A DNA stretch of 64,000 bases. It comes from Haladaptatus halobius (GTDB lineage: Archaea; Halobacteriota; Halobacteria; Halobacteriales; Haladaptataceae). Shown one piece after another: positions 16,728 to 26,009 of the stretch. The notes below the pieces were generated by a model that saw only the letters and a program-made list of their open reading frames with translations, was not told where the DNA came from and searched no databases. The stretch's first letter is position 1. Every line of letters begins with the position of its first letter. The position numbers were made by a program, and so were the translations under genes. The stretch is taken from positions 1 to 64,000 of the forward strand of contig NZ_CP085342.1 of NCBI RefSeq assembly GCF_020618475.1, in the 5' to 3' direction.

Positions 16728-17464
16728 GTAGTACTGTAGCGATTAGACTATCACCCAAACATATTAAGTAATTGTATAATTCAAAACAATAGCTTTGCGA
16801 TGTATTGCTGCCCATTGTCCTATCAACGTTGATGGGCTCATCACACAGAATGTTACAGCACTCGGAGGGAGTTGTTCTTAAAGTATTCGTCTCGGAGGAC
16901 GTCATAGTTATCATCGGGTGTCTTCACACGGTTGAATCACCACGAACAGACGAACGGATCGTCAAGGAGTGAGTAAAAAAGACCCCGGACGTCTGACACG
17001 CTCGCGATTTCTCTCGAACCGGAATGCGTATCTGATGTTGCCATCACTTTCCCTCCGAATATTCCAGATGTAGATGGTACACGCTGAGGACGGGGACTGA
17101 CGGGATTTCATATACTTTCCCATGTGTCGTTGGGTACTTCCCACCTGAGCGGTCCGCGGCTTTGCGTGTGGTTCAATTTGAACGCCGAGGACCTTCTCGT
17201 CGTGCGGGAGGCAGCGGTAGGGTTTCGGTCAATCGCCGGATCGTTCGGGTATGTTGTCCCGGTCTTCTCCGCGCGCGCCTCAGTCTGTCCGGTCGGGATG
17301 AACAAATCGAGGTTCTCGGGATACTCAAAGACGTCCAACCGCTCTTCCACGCGGTCAGTGTAATTCTTGATGGACAGGTTAAGGTGAGTTCGACAAAACG
17401 TTCGGAGCGAATTCAGGTAGTAACTTAACCACTACGTCTGGACTGAACGGCTCCCGAAATAATG
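16728..17464. other. intergenic, no convincing gene
   Basis: About 740 bases upstream of the nuclease-like gene. A GC-richer part (17080-17460) has several overlapping frames on both strands, the longest on the minus strand (17108-17350, ...NLDLFIPTGQTEARAEK...). None shows a recognisable motif; it may be a decayed gene. Confidence 0.35.
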
Positions 17465-17596
17465 TCAGGGAAGGCCGATATTAATCTCAATATTGACTGT
17501 ATCCTTCGCGTTGGCGACGGCGATGAGAATTGCAACAGCCACCGTGAAGACCGCAGCGATACCGAGTATAATCGTCAGGGTGAATGGTTCGGTCAT
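17465..17596 (-). CDS. tiny membrane protein
   Basis: 43 aa: MTEPFTLTIILGIAAVFTVA then VAILIAVANAK and a short polar tail NIEINIGLP. One clear membrane helix. ATG at 17596; an AT-rich TATA-like stretch is about 35 bases upstream on the minus strand. Divergent from the 17668 gene. Function unknown. Confidence 0.5.
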   Translation of the reverse strand: MTEPFTLTIILGIAAVFTVAVAILIAVANAKDTVNIEINIGLP

Positions 17597-17667
17597 CGTT
17601 GTAGATACTTGAGTGCGGAGAACAATTTATGTATCCCGAGAAGGTACCTTCACAAGAGTATAAATAA

Positions 17668-19086
17668 ATGCCCGAAGAAAATCGCTCGAGTGGTGGGCCG
17701 AAGTCCTTAGCTCTCTCGACCGCTGAAAAAGAATATTTATCAAGTGGAACTGTAGGAGGTTATCGGAAGTCACGTCTTCAAAACCGAGTAAACTCGAAAG
17801 CTGTGGCCCTTCCAGAACGGTTTTCACGACTTGTAGACGATGCCGATCTGATTTCTAAGTCTGATTACCTCGACGACGAAATTAAGCGACAGCTTTGGGA
17901 GGTTCTTCTGCGAGAGACGACCCCGGATTACATTGAAACACCAGAGAAGAGGCCACTTCAATTATCCACAAAAGTGCGACCTCAAACACCAGTTCAAGAT
18001 ATTGGTCGATTTATTGGAGGATTTGCTCACGATGTTTTACGTTTTCCATCGGAAGTAGAGTATGAGGAATTATTAGCTCACGTTATCTTTGGGTTTGTCA
18101 AGGGAGTATACATAGATACCTTGATTGCGGGCCGCGCTGATCAGAACGGAATCGATGTCGAAACTGAAGAAATTTTGGAACGAGTTCAATCTCTTGCAGT
18201 AAATGTGGAGGAACATCGAGAGAGTATGTCTGATCAAAAAGAGAACGCACATCTGCACTCTCAAAAATGGCAGGAAACACGTAATCAGGTCCGAAGGGAG
18301 ATTCGTAGAATTTTATCAGAGGAAGAACTGATTGATTCTCCTCAATCCCTAAGAGAGCGGCTAAAAGAAAGACAAACAGATGAGGACAGTCTACACAAAG
18401 ACGAAAGCGAAGCCGAAGGCGATGGAAGGGATTTTCTAACCGTCGAAAAACTGCATGAGAAGGCAAAGAGTTCTTCTAGAGACATCGAAGAGAAAACGAT
18501 GTGGCATCTAATGGATGCTAAAATAGAATCTGATGATATCCCTGGAACGTTTGGCGCGACTACTGCATTTCAACAGAAATATAATGTAGATGAATTCGAT
18601 ATTGACGAATTTGTAACTCAAGATCGAGTTTTAAACATTTTCACGGCTCGACGCATCCCTGGAAGGGTAGGTTTAGATTTATGGCTGGAATCAGATAGCT
18701 CCAAGATAAAATCGCACCGGTGGCGAGGAGTTGATGCTATTGATATTTTCACGACAATATATGAAAAGAACGGTGGGTCTTCAGCAGAAATAGCGAAAGA
18801 AATCGGCAGCCGTAGCCAAAAAACCAGCCTGGTAACTCGGATAGCTCGTGACCTGGCAGGGGATGATCAATATCCTAACCGAGAGGTTTGGGATCAACTA
18901 CCCATTCTTCAAGGAGAACGAAAGGAATGGCATTTGACCTCCTACGGTGAGGTTTTAGGATACTACCAGTTTGACCATGATCACTGGTCAATTGATGCGA
19001 TACCAGATTCGATTATTTATCAAGGGATAGATGAGCTACTTAAAGCAAAGATTCTACCGAGCAAACGAGGGATCAGAAGTCAATAG
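17668..19086 (+). CDS. uncharacterised 472-aa protein with putative winged helix
   Basis: Large soluble protein, not recognised. The N-terminal 60 residues are basic; residues about 105-160 are hydrophobic helical (DIGRFIGGFAHDVLRF, LAHVIFGFVKGVYIDTLIAG). A long charged helical/coiled-coil stretch follows, about 180-270 (EEHRESMSDQKENAH..., RREIRRILSEEELI). Near 355-425, IFTTIYEKNGGSSAEIAKEI...SLVTRIARDLAG followed by EWHLTSYGEVLGYY looks like a winged helix. The AT-richer composition matches the neighbouring nuclease-like and membrane genes. It belongs to the same island of unknown genes; role unknown. Confidence 0.6.
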   Translation: MPEENRSSGGPKSLALSTAEKEYLSSGTVGGYRKSRLQNRVNSKAVALPERFSRLVDDADLISKSDYLDDEIKRQLWEVLLRETTPDYIETPEKRPLQLSTKVRPQTPVQDIGRFIGGFAHDVLRFPSEVEYEELLAHVIFGFVKGVYIDTLIAGRADQNGIDVETEEILERVQSLAVNVEEHRESMSDQKENAHLHSQKWQETRNQVRREIRRILSEEELIDSPQSLRERLKERQTDEDSLHKDESEAEGDGRDFLTVEKLHEKAKSSSRDIEEKTMWHLMDAKIESDDIPGTFGATTAFQQKYNVDEFDIDEFVTQDRVLNIFTARRIPGRVGLDLWLESDSSKIKSHRWRGVDAIDIFTTIYEKNGGSSAEIAKEIGSRSQKTSLVTRIARDLAGDDQYPNREVWDQLPILQGERKEWHLTSYGEVLGYYQFDHDHWSIDAIPDSIIYQGIDELLKAKILPSKRGIRSQ

Positions 19087-19268
19087 CACCAGACTGAATC
19101 TCTACTCAAACACACTTCAACTAAATTTCTGGAATGAGATCTCGTTGGATAGTCAGTGGATTATGAGTCTCTGAATAACTGACCAAGATTCTAACTGGAT
19201 TACGTCGAGCGTCCCTTCGTTAGTTGAGTGGAAGATGCTTTAAGCAGTCACTCAAGATGCATATCGCA

Positions 19269-20648
19269 TTACAGATACCAATTAGGGTATTCATCCATAG
19301 AGAAGGGGGAATTTCCCCACTCGGACCCGATTCCTGGGAAGTCCTGCGGTGGCTCTGGCCCGTCATACAACCACTCACTTGGAGGTTCCTCGCTTGCTCC
19401 AATCGCAAAGCAGTGACCCCCTGGTGTCCGTCTCCAAGCATACCACCGTTCTCCATCGTCAGACACCTCCAACGTGATTCCGGAAGGGATATCCAGACCA
19501 GCCTTTGTAAAATCATCTCCAAAGAGTTCAATCAAATCCGGCTTGTATCCCCTCAGTTCACGTTCATACCATCCCATTTGGGATGTATGAAGCCGTTTCA
19601 GTGCACGAATGGATTCCCGGAACTCGCGCTTGTCTCGGGGACGACCCTCCTCGCCAAGTTCTGTGGACCCCGCATAACGCACGAGATCTTCCTGATAAGC
19701 TGTTTCCTGACGCTCTTCAGCAACTAAATCAGCCTTGTAATGTTTGGCCGCCTCATAGGCACCACTGACGGATTCCGCATTGGCGACTTCATAAGTACCA
19801 CCTTTGGCTGCCTCGCGAATCCATTTGAGTCGGAGCCTCAGTGCCAGTATGAGGCCAAGTTTGGCCTTCCACAGCCCCGTAGGATTTTCGCGAGATTTTC
19901 TAAGTTGGATGAACGCGTTTTCGTAGCTCGAAAAAATCGTAAGCGGGAAAACAAACACCAAGACCCAGACGCCCAGCAGCATAGGCCACACTGCTTGGAG
20001 CGCGAACAGTTTCAAGTTCAATGTCTGCCATGACGTGGACAGTGATTGGGCGGTATTAACGACAATCGCAAGCACGAGAATAAGGAAAACCCAGTTCCTT
20101 ACGCGCCGCAAAGTTTTCTGTTGTTCAGGCTCCCTGGCGACAACTGGAGCGACTGTGAAGAAGAATAAGAATGGTTGTAAGAGAAATTCGAACCATAGTG
20201 AGAAGGGATCTACATTTAGAAAAAATTCAACGAGAACTATCACGCCAAGCACGTTAGAGAGTTCCTCCCGAAAGTATTCGAGACTGCCTGCTTCTGTAAA
20301 CCCCACGAGCATCGCGATCCCTGTAGTCAGGCCCCACACGAGGGTAGCCTTTGTTAGGACGGGACTCCAGATCACGACTTGATCTACAATCACGATGAAT
20401 AACAGAATCCATGCGCCATAGGTAATCCACATAGCAACTAGCCTAGGAGCAACAGCCATTCTCAGGAGCCCAACCAAGGTGGAACGTATATCGGGGCTCA
20501 AGAGTGCGTCCACAGCGAGAATGATAAGACAAACTACGAGCCAAGCGAGGGTTGCCAGTTCTCGATTATTGAGCTGGAAACCTTGAGTCAAAAGCTGTGG
20601 TAACGCGCTAGATATTACGCTTTGAATCCAGTCACTGTAGTTACTCAA
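19269..20648 (-). CDS. polytopic membrane protein with soluble C-terminal domain
   Basis: 459 aa. Membrane helices are visible near residues 32-50, 60-95 (two), 105-120, 130-170 (two), 185-200 and 215-235. Then comes a cytoplasmic region with Ala/Glu-rich helices and a C-terminal globular part (GITLEVSDDGERWYAWRRTP, HCFAIGASEEPPSEWLYDGP) rich in Trp. Family not recognised. It starts 24 bases after the broken KTSC gene on the same strand, so the two may have been one operon. Confidence 0.6.
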   Translation of the reverse strand: MSNYSDWIQSVISSALPQLLTQGFQLNNRELATLAWLVVCLIILAVDALLSPDIRSTLVGLLRMAVAPRLVAMWITYGAWILLFIVIVDQVVIWSPVLTKATLVWGLTTGIAMLVGFTEAGSLEYFREELSNVLGVIVLVEFFLNVDPFSLWFEFLLQPFLFFFTVAPVVAREPEQQKTLRRVRNWVFLILVLAIVVNTAQSLSTSWQTLNLKLFALQAVWPMLLGVWVLVFVFPLTIFSSYENAFIQLRKSRENPTGLWKAKLGLILALRLRLKWIREAAKGGTYEVANAESVSGAYEAAKHYKADLVAEERQETAYQEDLVRYAGSTELGEEGRPRDKREFRESIRALKRLHTSQMGWYERELRGYKPDLIELFGDDFTKAGLDIPSGITLEVSDDGERWYAWRRTPGGHCFAIGASEEPPSEWLYDGPEPPQDFPGIGSEWGNSPFSMDEYPNWYL

Positions 20649-20671
20649 GAAGAATCACCAGAGGATGGAGC

Positions 20672-20884
20672 TTATCGGATTTGCGAATAGCGATAGTTGT
20701 CTTTGATATGTCGGTGATGGTACTTTCCGTGTGATGCAGCATTCATTAAACCTTGTTACACTGATTTCGGGTCGTTGAAGTACCGGTACACTCGGTTGTT
20801 GTTGAACTCGATTTCTAATGTACTGCTTTCAGGGTCGTAGCCAACGCTTTTCAGGTTGCTTGATGAAACAGATACTCGGTTCAT
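20672..20884 (-). pseudogene. KTSC-domain gene with single nonsense codon
   Basis: MNRVSVSSSNLKSVGYDPES...TLEIEFNNNRVYRYFNDPKSV, then TAA, then in the same frame QGLMNAASHGKYHHRHIKDN, YRYSQIR and stop. This is the about 70-aa KTSC domain (named for its K-T-S-C region, small stand-alone form). One base change (TAC to TAA) would explain the stop; Val-Tyr is the family expectation there. KTSC proteins occur near RNA-related and defence genes. Co-oriented with 19269-20648. Confidence 0.7.
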
Positions 20885-20983
20885 ATTGAAGACATTCTCA
20901 TAGAGAATAATAAATTATGTAGTTATTTGAGATACGTAATTCGCCATACGTACGAGGGACAATCCGAGGAGAGAACAAGTAGC

Positions 20984-21036
20984 GACGATATGCTTCGAGT
21001 GATTTGTGAGTCCGAGTTCCGGCAGTGACCGCTCGG
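20984..21036 (+). pseudogene. 53-base scrap of the small HTH family
   Basis: Bases from GACGATAT to CGCTCGG match 2552-2604 (DDDILRVIRESEFPAVTAR) with a one-base loss. It is the third trace of this family in the window. No other gene is seen between 20885 and 21254. Confidence 0.45.
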
Positions 21037-21254
21037 CAGCGTCCTATAGCGAAATAGGACGGGCGTGAAGATAGGTGTCGAACCGGGAAATCTCTCCTTC
21101 ATGTTTGAGTCACAGTATACTGATTATCGTTAGCGCTCTTGTTCTGTGACCCTGGTGGAAATCAATGCTGACTAAAGGATTTTGCCGGATCAAAAGTCGA
21201 TTTCCTTCTCAGAAATAGATAGATTAATTACATGCTGTTTCCTGTTACCGCAAT

Positions 21255-21608
21255 ATGAGTGACGAGCCGACGGACGAAAATGATCCTATCAAGGAAAGCC
21301 CTCTCCATGATCTTCTCCGCGCGTATACCCCCGAAGAAATGCAGGTCGGTGGTGACTCGTCTGCCTACGTCAAGCTCCAACTTGAGAATACTATCGAAGT
21401 TGTCTGGCAGGAAGCCGTGAAAAACGCGAAAGACCGCGATCGTAAGACGGTCGAAGAGCAAGACGTCCGCGCCGCCTACAACGAGATTTTCTACCCCTAC
21501 ACCCTGCTTGAAGAAGCAGCCACGAAAATGGGTGAGTACCAGTTAGAGCTCCAGCGGACGGCCAACAAATCGCCTGTCTTAGAAACAGAAATTGAGGAAG
21601 ATGAGTAA
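21255..21608 (+). CDS. histone-fold protein, first gene of three-gene operon
   Basis: 117 aa. The sequence aligns with an archaeal histone fold: helix 1 SPLHDLLRAY (15-24), long helix 2 about 36-60 (SAYVKLQLENTIEVVWQEAV), the loop DRKTV (62-66) where histones have RKT, and helix 3 EEQDVRAAYNEIF (67-79). A C-terminal helix of about 25 residues is added, then an acidic tail. Compared with true archaeal histones it is very acidic, so it may bind a protein or act as a specialised DNA-binding subunit. Its stop overlaps the ATG of the next gene by eight bases (ATGAGTAA). Confidence 0.7.
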   Translation: MSDEPTDENDPIKESPLHDLLRAYTPEEMQVGGDSSAYVKLQLENTIEVVWQEAVKNAKDRDRKTVEEQDVRAAYNEIFYPYTLLEEAATKMGEYQLELQRTANKSPVLETEIEEDE

Positions 21609-23091
21609 AGATCCAAATCTCCTTTTCTTTCGAGAGGAATACACTAACGAAGAGATAGCGAGTCGGATCCGAACTAAGGATTTCCGGACTGATGGCCATC
21701 AAATCGTGGAATCCGTCTTAGATACGGCAGAACTGAGTCGTGATGTCATCTTGGAGAATCGGAAATCGGACTTCCTGTCAAAAATCAAGTCGAACGTGGA
21801 CTCGGAGGAATATCGGTCGTTCCTCAAGGATATGTTCGAGGAGTTCGGTGAAAAGGGCGACCGAGTTAATCTCCAGTTCTACCGGGTTGACGGCCTCTCT
21901 TACCAGGAACTGGTCGATAAGATAGAAACCGAACAGGAACCCGAACCAGAACCGGAAGCAGCCGCAGACGGCGGAGATTTCCAGTATTCTTCGCTCATCA
22001 GTGACTACCAAACCCACGAAGGCACAATTGTCGACATCCAGTTCCGATTGACGGACCATCCAGACGACTTCGAACTGACTGACGATGGCTACGTCATCGA
22101 TAACGACGGTGAACGGGTGGATCTGAGCGAATTAGATCTCGACCTCAATGATTACCAGCGGTTCGTGCAGACCAATGAGTATACGGTCGAGGTCCGGGCA
22201 TACACCGACGCAGACCTGATCGCGATCTCGAACTCCAAGGCTAGCAGCAAGCTGCAGAAGGCAATCTACCAGTCCGTGAAACGGTGGGGGAATGCCTCCG
22301 CCAACAATGACGGCTTTTGTCTACAAGAGACCGAGCTCCTCCTGATCCAGAACCTGCTGGACGGAGAAAACTCCGGGCTCGACTACAGCGGATTCCTCGA
22401 TAGGAACCTGAAAACAGCCAAGTACAGGGGCGACCGGCACGAAACATTATCCCGATCTGAAGTTCTCACTCCCGCCCGCGAGCGAGGACAGATTACCCAG
22501 GTCCGATTCTACCACCAGTATAATGACGGGATAAATACCCGACCGGTTCAGGTTCGGGTTTACCACGATGCCCACATCTCCACAAGCAAACCCACACGGC
22601 CGGACTTCGTCAACGATGTGAAAGACCACATCGTCACTGCGCTAGACAATCATGCCTATCTCAAGCCGTACGATAAGGTTGTTGACGAGTTCATTGACGC
22701 CCGGTCCCGTGACAAACTGTACGACGGCGAAGACGCTTACCGAAGCAATAAGAGGCAAGCATTCAGTAGCCTCGTCGACCAGTACATCGCCGATGATACG
22801 TACGACGAGTCCGAAAGCCAAGTATACGAAGCCGTGATTGCCAATATCGGTATCGAACTGGCACAGCTGGATTTGGACGGCAGTCAGTATCCGGCTGTCT
22901 CCGAGGCAAGCGACCGCCCGCAACGAGAGACGGATTTAAAGGAGTTTTTCGAGGACTACTGCGACTACGGACTCCAATCCACCTTACCCGACTTTGAACA
23001 GCTGTGGAACCACCTGGAACACATAATCAACAGACAACACCAGACACCAGTCGACATCATCAAGATCACGGAACAGGACTATGCTCTCTAG
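21601..23091 (+). CDS. uncharacterised 496-aa operon protein
   Basis: Soluble protein of unknown family, start ATG 21601 (MSKDPNLLFFREEY) overlapping the histone-fold gene. Residues about 15-115 form a helical N-terminal region; a low-complexity hinge (EQEPEPEPEAA) near 120 separates it from a large domain with beta strands (HEGTIVDIQFRLT, YTVEVRAYTDADLIAI, QITQVRFYHQYNDG, PVQVRVYHDAHIS) and then helices. The repeated strand pattern suggests two related beta domains before the hinge of the C-terminal helices. Its last 11 bases overlap the next gene. No catalytic motif recognised. Confidence 0.6.
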   Translation: MSKDPNLLFFREEYTNEEIASRIRTKDFRTDGHQIVESVLDTAELSRDVILENRKSDFLSKIKSNVDSEEYRSFLKDMFEEFGEKGDRVNLQFYRVDGLSYQELVDKIETEQEPEPEPEAAADGGDFQYSSLISDYQTHEGTIVDIQFRLTDHPDDFELTDDGYVIDNDGERVDLSELDLDLNDYQRFVQTNEYTVEVRAYTDADLIAISNSKASSKLQKAIYQSVKRWGNASANNDGFCLQETELLLIQNLLDGENSGLDYSGFLDRNLKTAKYRGDRHETLSRSEVLTPARERGQITQVRFYHQYNDGINTRPVQVRVYHDAHISTSKPTRPDFVNDVKDHIVTALDNHAYLKPYDKVVDEFIDARSRDKLYDGEDAYRSNKRQAFSSLVDQYIADDTYDESESQVYEAVIANIGIELAQLDLDGSQYPAVSEASDRPQRETDLKEFFEDYCDYGLQSTLPDFEQLWNHLEHIINRQHQTPVDIIKITEQDYAL

Positions 23092-24220
23092 GTCGGAAGT
23101 GCTATTCCTAAACCGGTGCCTCCGTGAAGTTCCATCCACTGCGCGCATCGCGGATATCGAATTTACCGAGGACCACATTACGGACATGCTCTCTGATGTT
23201 AATGTCAACGAATCAGATCTGAACCGGGGCTGGCAACGGTATTTCAATGCACGGACCCAGGAAGTCATCGAAGAAGGCGTTGCTACCGGCGACACAGAAG
23301 AGAAGTATCATCTAAATCCGGAGGTCATCACTAAAGCATGGGGAGACGAAATTGATGACAAATCCTGGTTTGCGGAAACTCGTCTTAAACAGATCGATGA
23401 TGAAAGCTGGCAGTTCATCGCCCAGTCGGATGGCCGTGGAGAACTTGTGTTCCAGCTCTTTTTCAATGGTCGACGGGTAGAAGAATACTCGCCGGACGCG
23501 CTCAAAAGTCGATTTGCTGTCTGGTTCGTCGAACCGCAAAACATCGCCGATGAGGAGGCGACATTCAAGTGGACAGAATTCCTTGATGGCGAATTCTGGG
23601 AGAATCTTCGAAGTGAGCTACTTCAAGTTCAAAATCCGCGGACTATCAATATCTGTCGGAAAAATTCTGTCGCAGCCGGAGACAATATGGAAGGAATCGA
23701 GGATGCAATTCAGTACAAATTCCGAGATTGTGAACTCGCTGTTGACGAAGACCCGCTAGCAAACAATACGGAAATTGAGGAATACATTGACGGTCCAATT
23801 CTATTTGGAGCAAAAACAGACGACAATAACCATCTCTTAGTCTGCGAATGTGACCTAAGTCCAGACCACGTCCATCTGCACTACGTTCGTGACGGGAAAC
23901 CATCACATCTTGCTGACTCAGAATATGCTGAAACCATACAGAACTTCGTTCGTGAGAAGGTGATACGATATAATGACCTCTCGGCCAAGAAGGAGGATAT
24001 CCCTCAAACGCTTAGATGGCTCGTTGTTCTGTTCGGGGCAATCGGTGTCTCTCAGTTCGTTCCACTATTCTTCTTTTTCGGCGTCAGTCCTAGTTCTCAA
24101 ATTGTCACAGATACGTTGATTCTTGTTCGAGTCGGAAGTCTCATTATCGGCCTCGCTATCATCGTATACCTACTCCTACCCGTAATCAGGTTCCGGAGGT
24201 TCAGCTGGATACGAGACTGA
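23081..24220 (+). CDS. uncharacterised membrane-anchored operon protein
   Basis: 379 aa, start ATG 23081 inside the end of the previous gene. A soluble N-terminal about 300 residues (HITDMLSDVNVNESDLNRGW; WQFIAQSDGRGELVFQLFF; FAVWFVEPQNI; ILFGAKTDDNNHLLVCECDL) is followed by two strong membrane helices near 308-330 (LRWLVVLFGAIGVSQFVPLF) and 342-365 (VRVGSLIIGLAIIVYLLLPV) and a basic tail. The topology suggests a membrane-tethered cytoplasmic effector or sensor. Family not recognised. Tight overlaps imply that the three proteins are made together. Confidence 0.6.
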   Translation: MLSRSEVLFLNRCLREVPSTARIADIEFTEDHITDMLSDVNVNESDLNRGWQRYFNARTQEVIEEGVATGDTEEKYHLNPEVITKAWGDEIDDKSWFAETRLKQIDDESWQFIAQSDGRGELVFQLFFNGRRVEEYSPDALKSRFAVWFVEPQNIADEEATFKWTEFLDGEFWENLRSELLQVQNPRTINICRKNSVAAGDNMEGIEDAIQYKFRDCELAVDEDPLANNTEIEEYIDGPILFGAKTDDNNHLLVCECDLSPDHVHLHYVRDGKPSHLADSEYAETIQNFVREKVIRYNDLSAKKEDIPQTLRWLVVLFGAIGVSQFVPLFFFFGVSPSSQIVTDTLILVRVGSLIIGLAIIVYLLLPVIRFRRFSWIRD

Positions 24221-24559
24221 TGAAGGACAGTCAGCTCACCGACCTACGTTGATGCCGATTCGTACTCAGTCCCTGTGCCGGTAAGCCTCGCACTCAATGC
24301 AGTACGCTGGCTATCAGTTTCGAATGATCTATTTTCCAAAAAATCCTACAACAATCTCTCTGGTCTATGCCCGTACGTATGATAGATGTTTCAGCAACCG
24401 TGGACAGCAACAGGCCTCAACTCATAGCACGGGGATACACGGTCTGAGAGGGTGACGGAGCTACCACAACGGCGATTTTGCCAGATGTGACCGTTAACTG
24501 ATGGAGAACACGCCAATAAACAGATCTTCCTAATCTCATAGCTCAGGTTAAATGAGGAA
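24221..24559. other. intergenic, nothing recognised
   Basis: About 340 bases downstream of the three-gene operon and convergent to the HTH gene at 24560. It should contain both terminators; no strong hairpin or remnant was noticed. Confidence 0.35.
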
Positions 24560-24814
24560 TTAGTGTTCCTTATCTCGCGGATCAGCAACAAATTCATAGA
24601 CGCCACCACCAATATTTTTGACCAATTCAGCAGCTTCAAGCATTCCTAAACGGGTTGATATATGCTGCCGCGAATATCCAAGCTCGTCACCGAGATTTTT
24701 TGGCGTGTTTCGTCCCCATGGTTGATTATTGGCCCGCCCTTCTTGGAGTTCATCTAGAATCTCTCCATCGACACCGTCGAGTTTGAGGCTCACTGATTTT
24801 GACATCGGTCTCAT
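24560..24814 (-). CDS. small winged-helix regulator (phage-repressor-like)
   Basis: 84 aa (81 from the Met at 24805). LDGVDGEILDELQEGRANNQ...RNTPKNLGDELGYSRQHIST is helix 1 plus helix-turn-helix; RLGMLEAAELVKNIGGGVYEF is the recognition helix end and wing. This MarR/PhiH1-repressor-like shape is common in haloarchaeal plasmids and proviruses. It could regulate the operon starting at 25003 on the other strand. Confidence 0.65.
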   Translation of the reverse strand: MRPMSKSVSLKLDGVDGEILDELQEGRANNQPWGRNTPKNLGDELGYSRQHISTRLGMLEAAELVKNIGGGVYEFVADPRDKEH

Positions 24815-24983
24815 CGTTACTTTACGCTTGTCTTTGCTATCGTAAATTTCTTACTGATAGACCATCTTTTAGACAATACATTAGACCATACATTCGTAAT
24901 CTATTAGTGGCTAGGTAATGGACTATTGAGTAAGAAGCGCGGGATTTCGGTGCAAAACCGGACGGCGCTGCAACGCCGCCCAC

Positions 24984-25002
24984 GCTTCGGCCACACCGAA
25001 GC
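24984..25002 (+). promoter_or_regulatory. hairpin just before the 25003 operon
   Basis: GCTTCGG (24984-24990), 5-base loop, CCGAAGC (24996-25002) forms a perfect 7-bp stem that ends one base before the ATG of the tiny leader ORF. Another GC-rich near-repeat (GGCGCTG/CGCCGCC) precedes it. It may fold in the mRNA leader and affect translation. Confidence 0.35.
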
Positions 25003-25074
25003 ATGACTAGCAATACCCCTTCCGTAGAAAAACGCATCGACTACCAACCACTTGTTTTCGGAGGACACGACTAA
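25003..25074 (+). CDS. 23-aa leader ORF of the plasmid operon
   Basis: MTSNTPSVEKRIDYQPLVFG-GHD. Its stop overlaps the ATG of the next gene (TAATG), and GGAGG lies in its last codons, serving the downstream start. It could be a real micro-protein or a coupling peptide. Function unknown. Confidence 0.4.
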   Translation: MTSNTPSVEKRIDYQPLVFGGHD

Positions 25075-25571
25075 TGGCGTCCTTCGACGAGAAACCCAAC
25101 GGCGGCGCACTCTCCGTGGAGGCCCAATTCGGCGAAACAGTCTTCGAACCCGTCAAGCGCCTCGAACCCACCCCCGAAACCGCGGCCCACGACCCGGATC
25201 AACCCACTCCCGAAACCACCGACGAGCCAATCACCCGCGCGTACCTCGTCGAACTCCGCGTGGGCTTTCAAACCCGAACCAAGACCACCAGCGAAGAGCC
25301 CTACCTCTACTGCATCTACGCCACAGCAGACTGCCAGCAATTCTTCGAACGCCGCTGCCCGATCGACTACGGCGAGGAGGGCTTCCAGATTCCCGAGGAT
25401 ACCGACACCTACCGCTCGGTCACGACAACCAAAACGGGCAACCCAAACCTGCCATCGACACCACCGGGCGAAACCCAAGCGGAAACTCGCGCACACTACC
25501 AGCGGATCCTCGAGCGGTGCTACGGCATCGACGCCACTACTCACACCACCTCAACCGAGGTGCACGCGTAG
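25074..25571 (+). CDS. uncharacterised protein of plasmid operon
   Basis: 165 aa, GC-rich codons unlike the island to the left. N-terminus Pro/Thr-rich; middle ITRAYLVELRVGFQTR...EEPYLYCIYATADCQQFFERR; C-terminal HYQRILERCYGIDATTHTTS. Two Cys-containing strands suggest a compact alpha/beta domain. Family not recognised. GGAGGACACG precedes the ATG, a good ribosome site. Confidence 0.55.
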   Translation: MASFDEKPNGGALSVEAQFGETVFEPVKRLEPTPETAAHDPDQPTPETTDEPITRAYLVELRVGFQTRTKTTSEEPYLYCIYATADCQQFFERRCPIDYGEEGFQIPEDTDTYRSVTTTKTGNPNLPSTPPGETQAETRAHYQRILERCYGIDATTHTTSTEVHA

Positions 25572-25628
25572 ATGGCCCCCACAGAACGCCCTTCTCAGAG
25601 AGCAACAGCCATCGGAGGTGGAGGGGCA

Positions 25629-26009
25629 ATGACGCACTCGTCCACCTCGATCACCCCCGAGGAGATCGATGACACATTCGAACGCTGTCCACACTGTGGC
25701 ACCTACGCGGTGCAGATCACCGACTCCCATTACTGTGACAGCCGGTTCACCAGCAACCTCACCGATGCCGAACGCAACCAGCGCATCACCAACGACCCCT
25801 ATCCTGCCGATGAGACGGTCGCCATCGTCGACCAGCTTGCAGGCGACGCTTTCGCCTATCACGAACTCGACGCGGACAACCACTCGCTCTGTACGCTGCA
25901 TACCGACAATCCACTCGCCTATTGCACGCGTGAAGCGGCACAGGACGACCAGTACGCACCCTGCCAGCTCTGTCAGCGCCTGCGCCAAAAACGGGAGGCC
26001 GACCAATGA
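25629..26009 (+). CDS. small zinc-ribbon protein of plasmid operon
   Basis: 126 aa. CPHCGTYAVQ near residue 20 and C-QLC-QR near the C-terminus (CQLCQRLRQKREAD), with a further Cys pair between, suggest zinc binding. ATG 25629 is chosen over 25572 because GGAGGTG (25614-25620) is well placed before it. Overlaps the next gene by four bases (ATGA). Function unknown. Confidence 0.55.
   Translation: MTHSSTSITPEEIDDTFERCPHCGTYAVQITDSHYCDSRFTSNLTDAERNQRITNDPYPADETVAIVDQLAGDAFAYHELDADNHSLCTLHTDNPLAYCTREAAQDDQYAPCQLCQRLRQKREADQ

Noticed and set aside
17108..17350. 80-codon minus-strand frame with NLDLFIPTGQTEARAEK
   Set aside because: Slight protein-like character but no start signal, family or neighbour support; mentioned only in the gap entry.
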